From: Sedimentitalea xiamensis
GTDB lineage: Bacteria > Pseudomonadota > Alphaproteobacteria > Rhodobacterales > Rhodobacteraceae
Length of the DNA stretch: 64,000 nucleotides
Reading direction: 5' to 3'
NCBI RefSeq assembly: GCF_030164465.1
Contig: NZ_JASNJE010000007.1
Coordinates: 1 to 64,000 of the forward strand
The position numbers were made by a program, and so were the translations under genes. Numbering within the stretch: position 1 is the stretch's first letter; each line of letters starts with the position of its first letter. Below are positions 17,109 to 25,635 of this stretch, one piece after another. The notes beneath the pieces were generated by a model. That model did no database searches and was not told the DNA's origin. It saw only the letters and a list, made by a program, of their open reading frames with translations.

Positions 17109-18392
17109 ATGCGTCCGGCCCTGGCCCTGCTGTTGCTGCTCGTCCCGCCGGTCGCGGCCGCGCAGGATTTCTTCACCCTCAAGGGTCACGGCGGCCCGGT
17201 CATGGACATCGCCGTGGCCCCGGACGGGCGGATCGCCACCGCGAGCTTCGACAATTCCGTGGGCCTGTGGACCGACGGACGCCCGGACTGGCAGGACGGT
17301 CACGAGGCCGCCGTCAACGCGGTGCTCTTCGCCGGGGACAAGCTGTATTCCGCCGGCGCCGATTTCACCCTGCGCCGCTGGCCGGGCGGCGACGTGATCG
17401 GAACCCACAAGGGCAAGGTCATGGATCTCGCCGCCACACCGGACCTGATCGCCTCCGCCAGCTGGGACGGCAGCATCGGGCTGTGGCCGCTGGACGGCGG
17501 CGCGCCCCGGCGGCTCACCGGGCACACGTCGGGCGTCAACGCCGTCGCCTTTTCCGCCGATGGCCGCCGCCTCTATTCCGCCGGCAGCGATGGCACGCTC
17601 AGGCTCTGGGATGTCACCACCGGCACCGAGATCCAGCAGCTTCTGCGCCACGGGTTCGGCATCAACCGGATCGTGCTGAACCCCGGCGCCGGATGGCTCG
17701 CCTATGGCGCGGTCGATGGCGTCACCCGCGTGATCGACGCCGAAACCGGCGCCCGGATCACCGATTTCACCCTCGACCGCCGCCCGATCCTGGCGCTTGC
17801 CCTGTCGCCGGACGGCGGCCAGCTCGCGGTCGGCGACGGCGAAGGCTACATCATGGTGATCGACACGCGCGACTGGCGGATCGCCCGCGATTTCCGCGCC
17901 ACCCTGCGCGGCCCGGTCTGGGCGCTGGCCTTTTCCGCCGACGGTCGGAACATCCATGCCGCCGGTCTGGACGACGCGATGTACAGCTGGCCGGTGGCGA
18001 CGCTGGACGAACACCGGCAGATGACCACGGGCGAACGCAGCTTCCTGCGCGACCCCGCCGAAATGGAAAACGGCGAACGCCAGTTCCAGCGCAAATGCTC
18101 GATCTGCCACAGCCTGACGCCGGGCAGCGCGCGGCGCGCCGGGCCGACCCTGCACAAGCTGTTCGGGCGTCCCGCGGGCATGGTGCCCGACTATCTCTAT
18201 TCCGACACGCTCGCCGGGTCTGACATCGTCTGGACCGAAGCGACCATCGACGCGCTGTTCGATCTCGGCCCGGACCACTATATACCGGGCAGCAAGATGC
18301 CGATGCAGCGCATCACCAGCCCGGACGATCGTGTTGACCTGATCGAATTTCTGCGGCAGGCCACCAGTACCGTTGAGGAGAAGACCCGATGA
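17109..18392 (+). CDS. WD40-repeat / cytochrome c fusion protein of the fdh operon
   Basis: 427 residues. A signal peptide (MRPALALLLLLVPPVAAAQ) is followed by seven or so WD40-type repeats (examples LFAGDKLYSAGADFTLRRW and TGHTSGVNAVAFSADGRRLY). A C-terminal class I cytochrome c domain begins with ENGERQFQRKCSICHSLTPG and has PGSKMPMQ as a probable Met ligand site. It is exported to the periplasm and probably accepts or donates electrons for the dehydrogenase. The beta-propeller may dock it. Position two bases after the gamma gene and a four-base overlap with the next frame show operon membership. Such fusions are not part of the standard three-subunit enzyme. Confidence 0.88.
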   Translation: MRPALALLLLLVPPVAAAQDFFTLKGHGGPVMDIAVAPDGRIATASFDNSVGLWTDGRPDWQDGHEAAVNAVLFAGDKLYSAGADFTLRRWPGGDVIGTHKGKVMDLAATPDLIASASWDGSIGLWPLDGGAPRRLTGHTSGVNAVAFSADGRRLYSAGSDGTLRLWDVTTGTEIQQLLRHGFGINRIVLNPGAGWLAYGAVDGVTRVIDAETGARITDFTLDRRPILALALSPDGGQLAVGDGEGYIMVIDTRDWRIARDFRATLRGPVWALAFSADGRNIHAAGLDDAMYSWPVATLDEHRQMTTGERSFLRDPAEMENGERQFQRKCSICHSLTPGSARRAGPTLHKLFGRPAGMVPDYLYSDTLAGSDIVWTEATIDALFDLGPDHYIPGSKMPMQRITSPDDRVDLIEFLRQATSTVEEKTR

Positions 18393-18517
18393 AAGCCATG
18401 TGGACCGCCTTCGCCGCGATGATCGCGATTTCCGTCGTCGCGTGGTACGGGCTGGGCGAGCTTGGCTTTTCCGCCGCGGACCGGGCCAGCGACCCCGCTA
18501 ACGTGCGACTGGACTAG
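18389..18517 (+). CDS. 42-residue single-helix membrane peptide of the fdh operon
   Basis: Encodes 42 residues. The ATG overlaps the upstream stop (ATGA). One hydrophobic helix (AMWTAFAAMIAISVVAWYG) is followed by a short polar tail ending in NVRLD. The helix would anchor in the membrane with the tail on the periplasmic side. Its tight coupling to the WD40-cytochrome suggests a small accessory subunit of the formate dehydrogenase complex, which is inference. No family recognised. Confidence 0.65.
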   Translation: MKAMWTAFAAMIAISVVAWYGLGELGFSAADRASDPANVRLD

Positions 18518-18519
18518 GC

Positions 18520-19392
18520 GTGCCCGACTACCTGACCACCCGCGAACTGGCCGATCTGCTGCGGATCGGCGAACGCAAGGTCTACGACCTCGCCGCCTCG
18601 GGCGAAGTGCCCTGCGTGCGGGCGGTGGGCAAGCTGCTGTTCCCGCGCGCCGACATCACCGCCTGGCTCGCCGCCTCGCGCAGCGGCCCGAACGTTGCCG
18701 CCCCGCCGCTGCCGCCGATCCTCGCCGGCAGCCACGACCCGCTGCTGGACTGGGCCCTGCGCGAAAGCCGCTCCGGGCTGGCGAGTTTCTATGACGGCTC
18801 CTATGACGGGCTGGACCGGCTGGCGGCGCGCAGCGCCCAGGCGGCGGGCCTGCACATCCGCGAACCGGACGGCTGGAACCGCGACACCCTGCGCGAAACC
18901 CTGGGGGAAGCGCCCGTGGTGCTGGTGGAAATCGCCCGCCGCCAGCGCGGCCTGCTGCTGGCCCCCGGCCTGAGCGACATCGCGGGCATCGCCGACCTGA
19001 CCGGCCGCCGGGTCGTGCTGCGCCAGGACAGCGCCGCCAGCCAGCGCGAATTCGAAACCCAGCTCGAAACCGCCGGGCTGACCCGCGACGACATCTCGGC
19101 CCTGCCGACCCGCGCCCGCACCGAGGAAGAGCTGGCCATCGCCCTGCATGACGGCAAGGCCGAGGCCGGCTTCGGCCTCGGCGCGCTGGCGCGTCTTTAC
19201 GGTCTGACCTTCGTGCCGCTCACCGTCGAACGGTTCGACCTGGCGGTATGGCGGCGGGCCTGGTTCGACCCGCCGATGCAGAAACTGATGGCCTTCCTTG
19301 CGTCGGACGCCTGCGCGGCGCGCGCCGCCGAACTGCCGGGCTACGATCTTTCCGGTCTCGGCACCATCCACCACAATGGCGCCAGCGACTGA
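18520..19392 (+). CDS. Excisionase-type HTH / periplasmic-binding-like regulator (possible tungstate/molybdate sensor)
   Basis: 290 residues. The first ~60 residues are an excisionase/MerR-like helix-turn-helix (LTTRELADLLRIGERKVYDL, then LLFPRADITAWLAASRS). The remainder is a PBP-like domain related to molybdate/tungstate-binding proteins, with RQDSAASQREFETQLETAGL and HDGKAEAGFGLGALARLYGL. No signal peptide is present, so it is cytosolic. It is a one-component regulator candidate placed between the fdh operon and the convergent tungstate importer, and probably controls one or both. The GTG start at 18520 lies two bases after the 42-aa gene stop. Confidence 0.85.
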   Translation: MPDYLTTRELADLLRIGERKVYDLAASGEVPCVRAVGKLLFPRADITAWLAASRSGPNVAAPPLPPILAGSHDPLLDWALRESRSGLASFYDGSYDGLDRLAARSAQAAGLHIREPDGWNRDTLRETLGEAPVVLVEIARRQRGLLLAPGLSDIAGIADLTGRRVVLRQDSAASQREFETQLETAGLTRDDISALPTRARTEEELAIALHDGKAEAGFGLGALARLYGLTFVPLTVERFDLAVWRRAWFDPPMQKLMAFLASDACAARAAELPGYDLSGLGTIHHNGASD

Positions 19393-19401
19393 GAACGGCG
19401 G

Positions 19402-20211
19402 CTACTGCGCGTTCGGAAAGAACAGCTGCTGGCCGTCCAGCTTGAAATCGGCAATCGCCGCCTGCCCCTTCGGCCCGGTCAGCCAGTCGATAAAGATCTG
19501 CCCCTGCGGCGCCTTCACCCCCGGATGCTTCTCCGGATTGACCAGAATCACCCCATACTGGTTGAACAGCTTCGGATCGCCTTCCACGAGGATCTTCATC
19601 CCGTCCTTGTTGCCGAAGGCGATCCAGGTGGCGCGGTCACTCAGCACATAGGCGCCCATTCCGGCCGCCGCGTTCAGCGTCGCCCCCATGCCGGAGCCGG
19701 TTTCGCGATACCAGGTGCCCGAGGCCGCCGCCACATCCACCCCGGCGGAGGACCAGTGCCGCAACTCGGCCTTGTGGGTGCCGCTGTCATCGCCGCGGGA
19801 CGCGAACGGGGCCTGAGCCTCGGCGATCTTCGCCAGCGCCGCCTCCACGTCCTGACCGCCGACCCCGGCCGGGTTGGCTTCCGGTCCGATCAGCACGAAA
19901 TCGTTGTACATCACGTCATAGCGCTGCACGCCCCAGCCATCGGCCACGAATTGTTCCTCGGCCGGTTTCGCATGCACCAGCAGCACGTCGCCGTCGCCGT
20001 TCATGGCGTTCTTGATCGCCTGCCCGGTGCCGACCGCGACCACCCGCACCTCGATTCCCGTCTCACTCCTGAACTCGGGCAGAATCGCATCCAGCAGGCC
20101 CGAATTCTGGGTCGATGTCGTGGACTGCACCACGATGAAATCCTCTGCCGCCACCGCCGTGACGCCCACGCCCAGCGACAGCACCGCCGCCCGGATCCAT
20201 GTTCCGATCAT
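19402..20211 (-). CDS. tupA: Tungstate ABC transporter substrate-binding protein
   Basis: 269 residues with a signal peptide (ending GVTAVAA). The mature N-terminus begins VVQSTTSTQNSGLL, the Thr/Ser-rich oxyanion-binding loop characteristic of TupA, and the middle has a RGDDSGTHKAE segment that also lines the site in this family. It binds tungstate in the periplasm and delivers it to TupB/TupC. It is the third gene of a tupB-tupC-tupA operon. It ends nine bases from the convergent HTH-PBP gene. Molybdate as an additional ligand cannot be excluded from sequence. Confidence 0.92.
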   Translation of the reverse strand: MIGTWIRAAVLSLGVGVTAVAAEDFIVVQSTTSTQNSGLLDAILPEFRSETGIEVRVVAVGTGQAIKNAMNGDGDVLLVHAKPAEEQFVADGWGVQRYDVMYNDFVLIGPEANPAGVGGQDVEAALAKIAEAQAPFASRGDDSGTHKAELRHWSSAGVDVAAASGTWYRETGSGMGATLNAAAGMGAYVLSDRATWIAFGNKDGMKILVEGDPKLFNQYGVILVNPEKHPGVKAPQGQIFIDWLTGPKGQAAIADFKLDGQQLFFPNAQ

Positions 20212-20235
20212 TCCCGCTACTCCATGTTCAAGGGA

Positions 20236-20979
20236 TTACAAAACCAGCCCCCCCGCCAGGAACCGGCGTCCGGCCTGGCTCTGGGGGTCATCGAAGAAAT
20301 CGTGGGCCGGGCCGGACTCGGCCACCGTCCCGCCCTGCATCAGCACGATGTCATGGGCCAGCCGCCGCGCCTGCCCGATGTCATGGGTGATCATCACGAT
20401 CCGCGTGCCGCGCCGGGCCGCCCGCAGGATCATCGTTTCGATATCCTGCGTCGCCGCCGGGTCCAGCGCGCTGGTCGGCTCGTCCAGGAACAGGATCTCC
20501 GGGTCGCAGGCCAGCGCCCGCAGGATCGCCAGCCGCTGCGCCTCGCCGCCGGACAGGCTGCGCGCGGCCTGCCGGTCCTTGCCGGACAACCCGCCCTCCT
20601 CCAGCAAACCCGCGATCCGCGCCCGCCGCGCGCCGCGCGCCAGCCCGCGCCGCTTCAGCACATAGTCCAGGTTGGCCGCCACCGACCGGCGCAGCAGCAC
20701 CGGAGTCTGGAACACCATCGCCTGGCGCCTGCGCTGTTCCGCGCCGATGGGCTGGCCGTCCTGAGTCACCCGCCCCCGGTCCGCCACGATCAGCCCGTGC
20801 AGGCAGCGCAGCAAGAGGCTCTTGCCCGCACCGTTCGGACCCAGGAACAGTGTCGGTCCGGTGCCGCCCAGGGCCAGGTCCGCCACATCCAGCAGGCGCC
20901 GCCCGTTGCGCGTGATCACCAGGTCCTCGGCCCGCAGGAACGGCCGGTCATGGCTTTCCAGGATCGGCAGGTCACGCAT
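20236..20979 (-). CDS. tupC: Tungstate ABC transporter ATP-binding protein
   Basis: 247 residues with all ABC motifs: Walker A GPNGAGKS, Q-loop MVFQTPVLL, signature LSGGEAQR, Walker B ILFLDEPTSAL and the switch His in MITHD. It drives import by hydrolysing ATP at the inner face of the membrane with TupB. It overlaps the permease gene by eight bases and is followed 24 bases later by tupA. There is no TOBE domain at the C-terminus, which separates it from ModC-type molybdate ATPases. Confidence 0.92.
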   Translation of the reverse strand: MRDLPILESHDRPFLRAEDLVITRNGRRLLDVADLALGGTGPTLFLGPNGAGKSLLLRCLHGLIVADRGRVTQDGQPIGAEQRRRQAMVFQTPVLLRRSVAANLDYVLKRRGLARGARRARIAGLLEEGGLSGKDRQAARSLSGGEAQRLAILRALACDPEILFLDEPTSALDPAATQDIETMILRAARRGTRIVMITHDIGQARRLAHDIVLMQGGTVAESGPAHDFFDDPQSQAGRRFLAGGLVL

Positions 20980-21685
20980 GGCGCATCTCCTGCTGGCCGT
21001 TGCGCGCGCCCAGCAGGCTGACCGTCCCCGTGACGCCGATGGCGATCCCGATCAGGATCGTCCCCAGCGCCAGCGCCAGCGCCAGGTTGCCCTTGGAGGT
21101 TTCCAGCGCGATGGTCGTCGTCATCACCCGCGTCACATGGTTGATGTTGCCCCCGACCATGATCACCGCCCCGACCTCGGCGATGGCGCGGCCGAACCCG
21201 GCCAGCAGCGCGGTCAGCAGCGCCACCCGCCCGTCCCAGAGCAGCGTCGGCACCGACGCCAGCCGCGACACGCCGAGACTGCGCAGCTGTTCGGCATATT
21301 CCGCATCCAGCATCTCGACCGTCTGCCGGGTCAGCGCCGCGATGATCGGCGTCACCAGAACCACCTGCGCGACGATCATCGCCGTCGGCGTGTAAAGCAG
21401 CTCCAGCACCCCCAGCGGCCCGGACCTGGACAGCATCAGATAGACCATCAGCCCGACGACCACCGGCGGCAGCCCCATCAGCGCATTGAGCAGCACGATC
21501 GCCACCCGCCGCCCCGGAAACCGCCCCACGGCAAGCGCCGCGCCCATCGGCATGCCGATGGCGGCGGCGATCAGAACCGCCATCAGCGAAACTCGTAAAG
21601 ACAGTAACACGATCGCCCACAACTCCGGATCGCCTGACAGAATCAAACCCATCGCCATGGTGAATTCTTGCGCGAAACCCTGCAT
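20972..21685 (-). CDS. tupB: Tungstate ABC transporter permease
   Basis: About 237 residues with five or so membrane segments. The EAA-type loop reads LRSLGVSRLASVPTLLW and the core contains AIAEVGAVIMVGGNI, which is typical of TupB. It is the first gene of the tup operon. I favour the ATG at 21685 because the protein then begins close to the family start (LILSGDPELW). A GTG at 21733 would add 16 residues with no ribosome site visible. No ModE or TunR box could be identified with confidence upstream. Confidence 0.87.
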   Translation of the reverse strand: MQGFAQEFTMAMGLILSGDPELWAIVLLSLRVSLMAVLIAAAIGMPMGAALAVGRFPGRRVAIVLLNALMGLPPVVVGLMVYLMLSRSGPLGVLELLYTPTAMIVAQVVLVTPIIAALTRQTVEMLDAEYAEQLRSLGVSRLASVPTLLWDGRVALLTALLAGFGRAIAEVGAVIMVGGNINHVTRVMTTTIALETSKGNLALALALGTILIGIAIGVTGTVSLLGARNGQQEMRHA

Positions 21686-21790
21686 AATTTCTGGATTTTT
21701 CCCAAACTCTGGAAGTTTCGCGAAGATTGTCACATAACGCGCGGACTGTCATCCCATCAAACCGGACAAACCGCCGCAGGATCCGGCATG

Positions 21791-21818
21791 AAAAAACGCG
21801 GCCCCGAAAGGGACCGCG
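21791..21818 (-). terminator. Rho-independent terminator after the pyrimidine ABC operon
   Basis: On the minus strand a CGCGG/CCGCG stem extended by GGG/CCC pairs (one bulge) has a short TTTC loop and is followed directly by GTTTTTT. It lies 29 bases after the stop of the substrate-binding protein at 21847, so it ends that operon before tupB. Confidence 0.75.
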
Positions 21819-21846
21819 CCGCGCTTCCGTGACACCGTGAAGCCGC

Positions 21847-22833
21847 TCAGTTCAACGCTGCGTCGCTGATCGCATGGGTCCAGGCCCCGTCCGGCGCCTT
21901 GGTGATCACCGGGTCCGATCCGCCCGCCAGCAGCGTCGCCACCGTGCGCTCGTAATCCGCCGGGTCCAGCGCGCCATTGCTGCCCGCGGTCAGCTTGGCG
22001 ATCTCGCCCATCATCCGCACCTGATGCGCTTCGGTCTGCGCACCGCTGGCATCGTTGTCGAGCACGATCCCCGCCGCTTCCTCCGGGTTCTCCTCGGCGT
22101 ATTTCCAGCCCTTCATGCTGGCCCGCACGAAGCGGGTCATCTTGTCGACAAAGGCCGGATCCTGAAGGTTCTCCTCCAGCACATAGAGCCCGTCCTCCAG
22201 CGTCGCCACGCCCTGGTCCTCGTATTTGAAGGTGATCAGCTCATCCGCCGAAACCCCCGCATCCAGAACCTGGCCGTATTCATTGTAGGTCATGGTGGAA
22301 ATGCAGTCCGCCTGCCGCTGCAGCAGCGGATCGACATTGAAACCCTGCTTCATCACCGTGACGCCCGCATCGCTGCCGTCCGTCGGAACGCCCAGGGTGT
22401 TCATCCAGCTCAGGAACGGGAATTCGTTGCCGGAAAACCAGACCCCCAGGGTGTGGCCGGGGAAATCCTCGGGCTTCCCGATGCCCACGTCCGACCAGCA
22501 GGTCAGCATCATGCCGGAACTCTTGAACGGCTGCGCGATATTGACCAGCGGCAGCCCCTTCTCCCGCGCCGCCAGCGCCGCCGGCATCCATTCGACGACC
22601 ACGTCGGCGCCGCCGCCCGCGATCACCTGCGGCGGCGCGATGTCCGGCCCGCCCGGCAGGATCGTGACATCCAGCCCTTCCTCTTCGTAGAACCCCTTGT
22701 CCAGCGCCACGTAATAGCCGCCGAACTGCGCCTGCGTCACCCATTTCAGTTGCAGCTTCACCTCGTCCGCCGCCAGTGCGGGCAGCGCCCCAATCACCAG
22801 CGCCGCGGCGGCTCCGGTTATCGTCTTCTTCAT
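21847..22833 (-). CDS. NMT1/THI5-like ABC transporter substrate-binding protein (pyrimidine-type)
   Basis: 328 residues with a signal peptide (MKKTITGAAAALVIGALPALA). The mature protein starts KLQLKWVTQAQFGGYYVALD and continues with GFYEEEGLDVTILPGG, which is typical of NMT1/THI5-like proteins that bind pyrimidine-like ligands. The mid region has VEWMPAALAAREKGLP. It is the last gene of an operon with two permeases, an ATPase, dihydropyrimidinase and ureidopropionase, so uracil, thymine or a related base is the likely cargo. AAGGAG lies nine bases before the ATG at 22833. Confidence 0.9.
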   Translation of the reverse strand: MKKTITGAAAALVIGALPALAADEVKLQLKWVTQAQFGGYYVALDKGFYEEEGLDVTILPGGPDIAPPQVIAGGGADVVVEWMPAALAAREKGLPLVNIAQPFKSSGMMLTCWSDVGIGKPEDFPGHTLGVWFSGNEFPFLSWMNTLGVPTDGSDAGVTVMKQGFNVDPLLQRQADCISTMTYNEYGQVLDAGVSADELITFKYEDQGVATLEDGLYVLEENLQDPAFVDKMTRFVRASMKGWKYAEENPEEAAGIVLDNDASGAQTEAHQVRMMGEIAKLTAGSNGALDPADYERTVATLLAGGSDPVITKAPDGAWTHAISDAALN

Positions 22834-22898
22834 GGTCCATACTCCTTGTTGCATTGAATTTCCGTGGTTCTCCGGATCGCCAGGCCCGGCCCGCCCGC

Positions 22899-23744
22899 TC
22901 ACGCCCGTTGCGACGGATGCCAGAATGTCACCGCCTTCTCGACCCATGCCACGGCGCCATAAAACACCGATCCCGCAAGCGCCGCCACAACTATCTCGGC
23001 CCAGACCATGTCCAGCGCCAGCTGCCCGACGCTGGTCGAAATGCGAAAGCCCATTCCCACCGTGGGCGAGCCGAAGAACTCGGCGACGATCGCCCCCACC
23101 AGCGCCAGCGTGGTCGCGATCTTCAGCCCGTTGAAGATGAACGGCAGCGCCGCGGGCAGGCGCAGCTTGAAGAACCCCTGCCAGTAGCTCGCGGCATAGG
23201 TCTCCATCAGGTCGCGCTGCATTGCCGTGGTCTCGCGCAGCCCGGCCACGGTGTTGACCAGCACCGGAAAGAACACCATCACCACCACCACCGCCGCCTT
23301 GCTCTGCCAGTCGAAGCCGAACCACATCACCAGGATCGGCGCGGTTCCCACGATCGGCAGCGCGGCGACGAAATTGCCCACCGGCAACAGTCCGCGGCGC
23401 AGGAAATCGCTGCGGTCCACCAGCACCGCCGTCAGGATCGCCGCACCGCATCCGATCACATAGCCGCCCAGCGCCCCCTTCAGGATGGTCTGCACGAAAT
23501 CGGCCCACAGGACCGGCAGGCTGGCGGCGAAACGCGCCGCGATCAGGCTCGGCGCGGGCAGGATGACCAGCGGCACATCCAGCCCCCGCACCAGCAATTC
23601 CCAGACCGCCAGCACCGTCACGCCGAAGATGACCGGCACCGCCAGCCGCACGCCGCGCGACTGCGCCGACGGCCCGGCGGCAAGCCGGAGATTGATCCAC
23701 CAGCCAAGGCCCCAGACCAGCGCTGCCAGCGCCACCAGCATCAT
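22899..23744 (-). CDS. ABC transporter permease (pyrimidine-type), copy 2
   Basis: 281 residues, about six membrane segments, with the binding-protein-dependent permease loop ETYAASYWQGFFKLRLPAAL and the following ALVGAIVAEFF. It belongs to the SsuC/TauC/ThiX-like group that pairs with NMT1-type binding proteins. It lies between the substrate-binding gene and the other permease, on the same strand. The upstream gap of 103 bases carries a copy of the 23-base dispersed element. Confidence 0.9.
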   Translation of the reverse strand: MMLVALAALVWGLGWWINLRLAAGPSAQSRGVRLAVPVIFGVTVLAVWELLVRGLDVPLVILPAPSLIAARFAASLPVLWADFVQTILKGALGGYVIGCGAAILTAVLVDRSDFLRRGLLPVGNFVAALPIVGTAPILVMWFGFDWQSKAAVVVVMVFFPVLVNTVAGLRETTAMQRDLMETYAASYWQGFFKLRLPAALPFIFNGLKIATTLALVGAIVAEFFGSPTVGMGFRISTSVGQLALDMVWAEIVVAALAGSVFYGAVAWVEKAVTFWHPSQRA

Positions 23745-23761
23745 CGCCCGCGCCCTCCCGG

Positions 23762-23784
23762 CTTCATCCTTGCGGAAATACTCC
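23762..23784 (-). repeat. 23-base intergenic element, copy 2
   Basis: Reading on the minus strand it begins GGAGTATTT and ends GCAAGGATGAAG, one base different from the other copies. It lies between two permease genes, downstream of a GGGGGC/GCCCCC hairpin at 23816-23829 and in the sense direction of transcription. Confidence 0.75.
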
Positions 23785-23847
23785 GGGGGAGTCGCGCAGC
23801 GATCGCGACGAAGACGGGGGCTGGCCCCCTTCTGTCGCCCGCCCGCC

Positions 23848-24762
23848 TCATGCCATGCCCATCCGGGTCAGGACCAGGCGCTGCAACAGCCCCAGCAGCC
23901 CGACCAGCACCGCCGCCAGGATCGCCGCCGCGAACAGCGCCGCCCAGATCTGCACCGTCTGCCCGTAATAGCTCCCCGCCAGCAACCGCGCCCCCAGCCC
24001 GGCCACCGCCCCGGTCGGCAGCTCGCCCACGATCGCCCCCACCAGCGACGCCGCGATGCCGATCTTCAGAGAAGCGAAAAGATAGGGGATCGACGCGGGC
24101 AGGCGTAGTTTCCAGAACCCCTGCGCCTTGCCGGCATTGTAGGTCCGCAGCAGGTCGAGCTGCATCGCGTCCGGACTGCGCAGGCCCTTGACCATGCCCA
24201 CGACCACCGGGAAAAAGCTCAGATAGGCCGAGATCACCGCCTTTGGCAGGATCCCCTGCACCCCGATCGAATAGAGCACCACGATGATCATCGGCGCCAG
24301 GGCGATGATCGGGATCGTCTGGCTGACGATGGCCCAGGGCATCACGCTCATGTCCATGACCCGCGAATGCACGATCCCGACCGCCAGCAGAATCCCCAGC
24401 CCGGTGCCGATGGCGAAGCCCAGCAGGGTCGCGCTCAGCGTCACCCAGCCGTGATAGACCAGGCTGCGCTTGCTGGTGATCTTCTTCATCGCCGTCGTGT
24501 CCCAGAGCTCGGCCGCCACCTGGTGCGGCGCCGGCAGCCGCGGCCGGTCCTGCGCCCAGGTCGCGGGCACGGCGAAGCCGTTGTTGATCGCCAGCCGCAG
24601 CGCCGGCAGGTCCCGCCGCGCCCCGGCCCCCTCCGGCTGCACCGCCGCGCCGGCCCGTTCGGCCTCGGTCAGCACGCCCTTGATGTTCATCGGCACACAG
24701 GCCGCATACCAGAGCGCGACGATCACCGCCACGACCGTCAGAACCGGGAGCACCGACCTCAC
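23848..24762 (-). CDS. ABC transporter permease (pyrimidine-type), copy 1
   Basis: 304 residues. It has an N-terminal membrane helix, a periplasmic stretch of about 70 residues, then the six-helix permease core with LLRTYNAGKAQGFWKLRLPA and SLVGAIVGELP. The extra N-terminal periplasmic part distinguishes it from its partner permease (22899-23744), so the importer is a heterodimer. It starts with GTG at 24762 and lies 75 bases after the ATPase gene. Confidence 0.88.
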   Translation of the reverse strand: MRSVLPVLTVVAVIVALWYAACVPMNIKGVLTEAERAGAAVQPEGAGARRDLPALRLAINNGFAVPATWAQDRPRLPAPHQVAAELWDTTAMKKITSKRSLVYHGWVTLSATLLGFAIGTGLGILLAVGIVHSRVMDMSVMPWAIVSQTIPIIALAPMIIVVLYSIGVQGILPKAVISAYLSFFPVVVGMVKGLRSPDAMQLDLLRTYNAGKAQGFWKLRLPASIPYLFASLKIGIAASLVGAIVGELPTGAVAGLGARLLAGSYYGQTVQIWAALFAAAILAAVLVGLLGLLQRLVLTRMGMA

Positions 24763-24837
24763 GCCGCCACCCGGCGGTCGGCATCACCGTATGCACGGCG
24801 TATGCACGCGGTCTGCACGCGGTGCACAGCCTCCGGA

Positions 24838-25623
24838 TCACACATCGCCATGCCCCGCCCGCAACCCTTCCCGCACCCGGTGGGCGATCTCGATGAACTC
24901 CGGCGACTCGCGGATATCCAGCGGCCGCTCCCGCGGCAGCGGGCTCTCGATCACGTCGGTGATCCGTCCGGGGCGCGGGCTCATGACCACGATCCTGGTG
25001 CTGAGATAGACCGCCTCGGGAATCGAATGGGTCACGAAGCCGATGGTCTTTCCGGTGCGCGCCCACAGCGCCAGAAGCTGCTCGTTCAGGTGGTCGCGCA
25101 CGATCTCGTCCAGCGCCCCGAAGGGCTCGTCCATCAGCAGGATGTCGGCATCGAAACTCAGCGCCCGAGCGATGCTGGCCCGCTGCTGCATGCCGCCCGA
25201 CAGCTGCCAGGGATACTTGCCGCCAAACCCTTCCAGATCAACCAGTTGCAGAACATCGTTCACGCGCCGGACCTGCTCATCGCGGGAAAACCCCATGATC
25301 TCGAGCGGCAGCCTGATATTGCCCGCGATGGTGCGCCACGGATACAGCCCCGCGGCCTGAAAGACATAGCCATAGGCCCGCGCCCGCCGCGCCTCGTCCG
25401 CAGTCATGCCATTGACGCTGAGCATACCCCCCGTGGGCGTTTCCAGCGCCGCGATGCAGCGCAGGAACGTGGTCTTGCCACAGCCCGACGGTCCGATGAA
25501 ACTGACGAAATCCCCCTTGTCGATCGTGAGGTTCACGTCGCGCAGCGCATGTACCGGCCCGTCATTGGTCTGGAAGGTCAAGTCGAGCCGATCCGCCCGA
25601 ATGACCTCTTCATGGTTATCCAA
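24838..25623 (-). CDS. ABC transporter ATP-binding protein (pyrimidine-type)
   Basis: 261 residues of the nitrate/sulfonate/taurine/pyrimidine ATPase group: Walker A GPSGCGKT, Q-loop YVFQAAGLYPW, signature LSGGMQQR, Walker B ILLMDEPFGALD and the switch His in FVTHS. It powers the importer formed by the two permeases and the NMT1-type binding protein. The reading begins at a TTG 12 bases after the lipoprotein stop. No better in-frame ATG exists upstream of the Walker A, and the N-terminal sequence (VIRADRLDLTF) fits the family. Confidence 0.9.
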   Translation of the reverse strand: MDNHEEVIRADRLDLTFQTNDGPVHALRDVNLTIDKGDFVSFIGPSGCGKTTFLRCIAALETPTGGMLSVNGMTADEARRARAYGYVFQAAGLYPWRTIAGNIRLPLEIMGFSRDEQVRRVNDVLQLVDLEGFGGKYPWQLSGGMQQRASIARALSFDADILLMDEPFGALDEIVRDHLNEQLLALWARTGKTIGFVTHSIPEAVYLSTRIVVMSPRPGRITDVIESPLPRERPLDIRESPEFIEIAHRVREGLRAGHGDV

Positions 25624-25635
25624 GACGCGCTGCCC

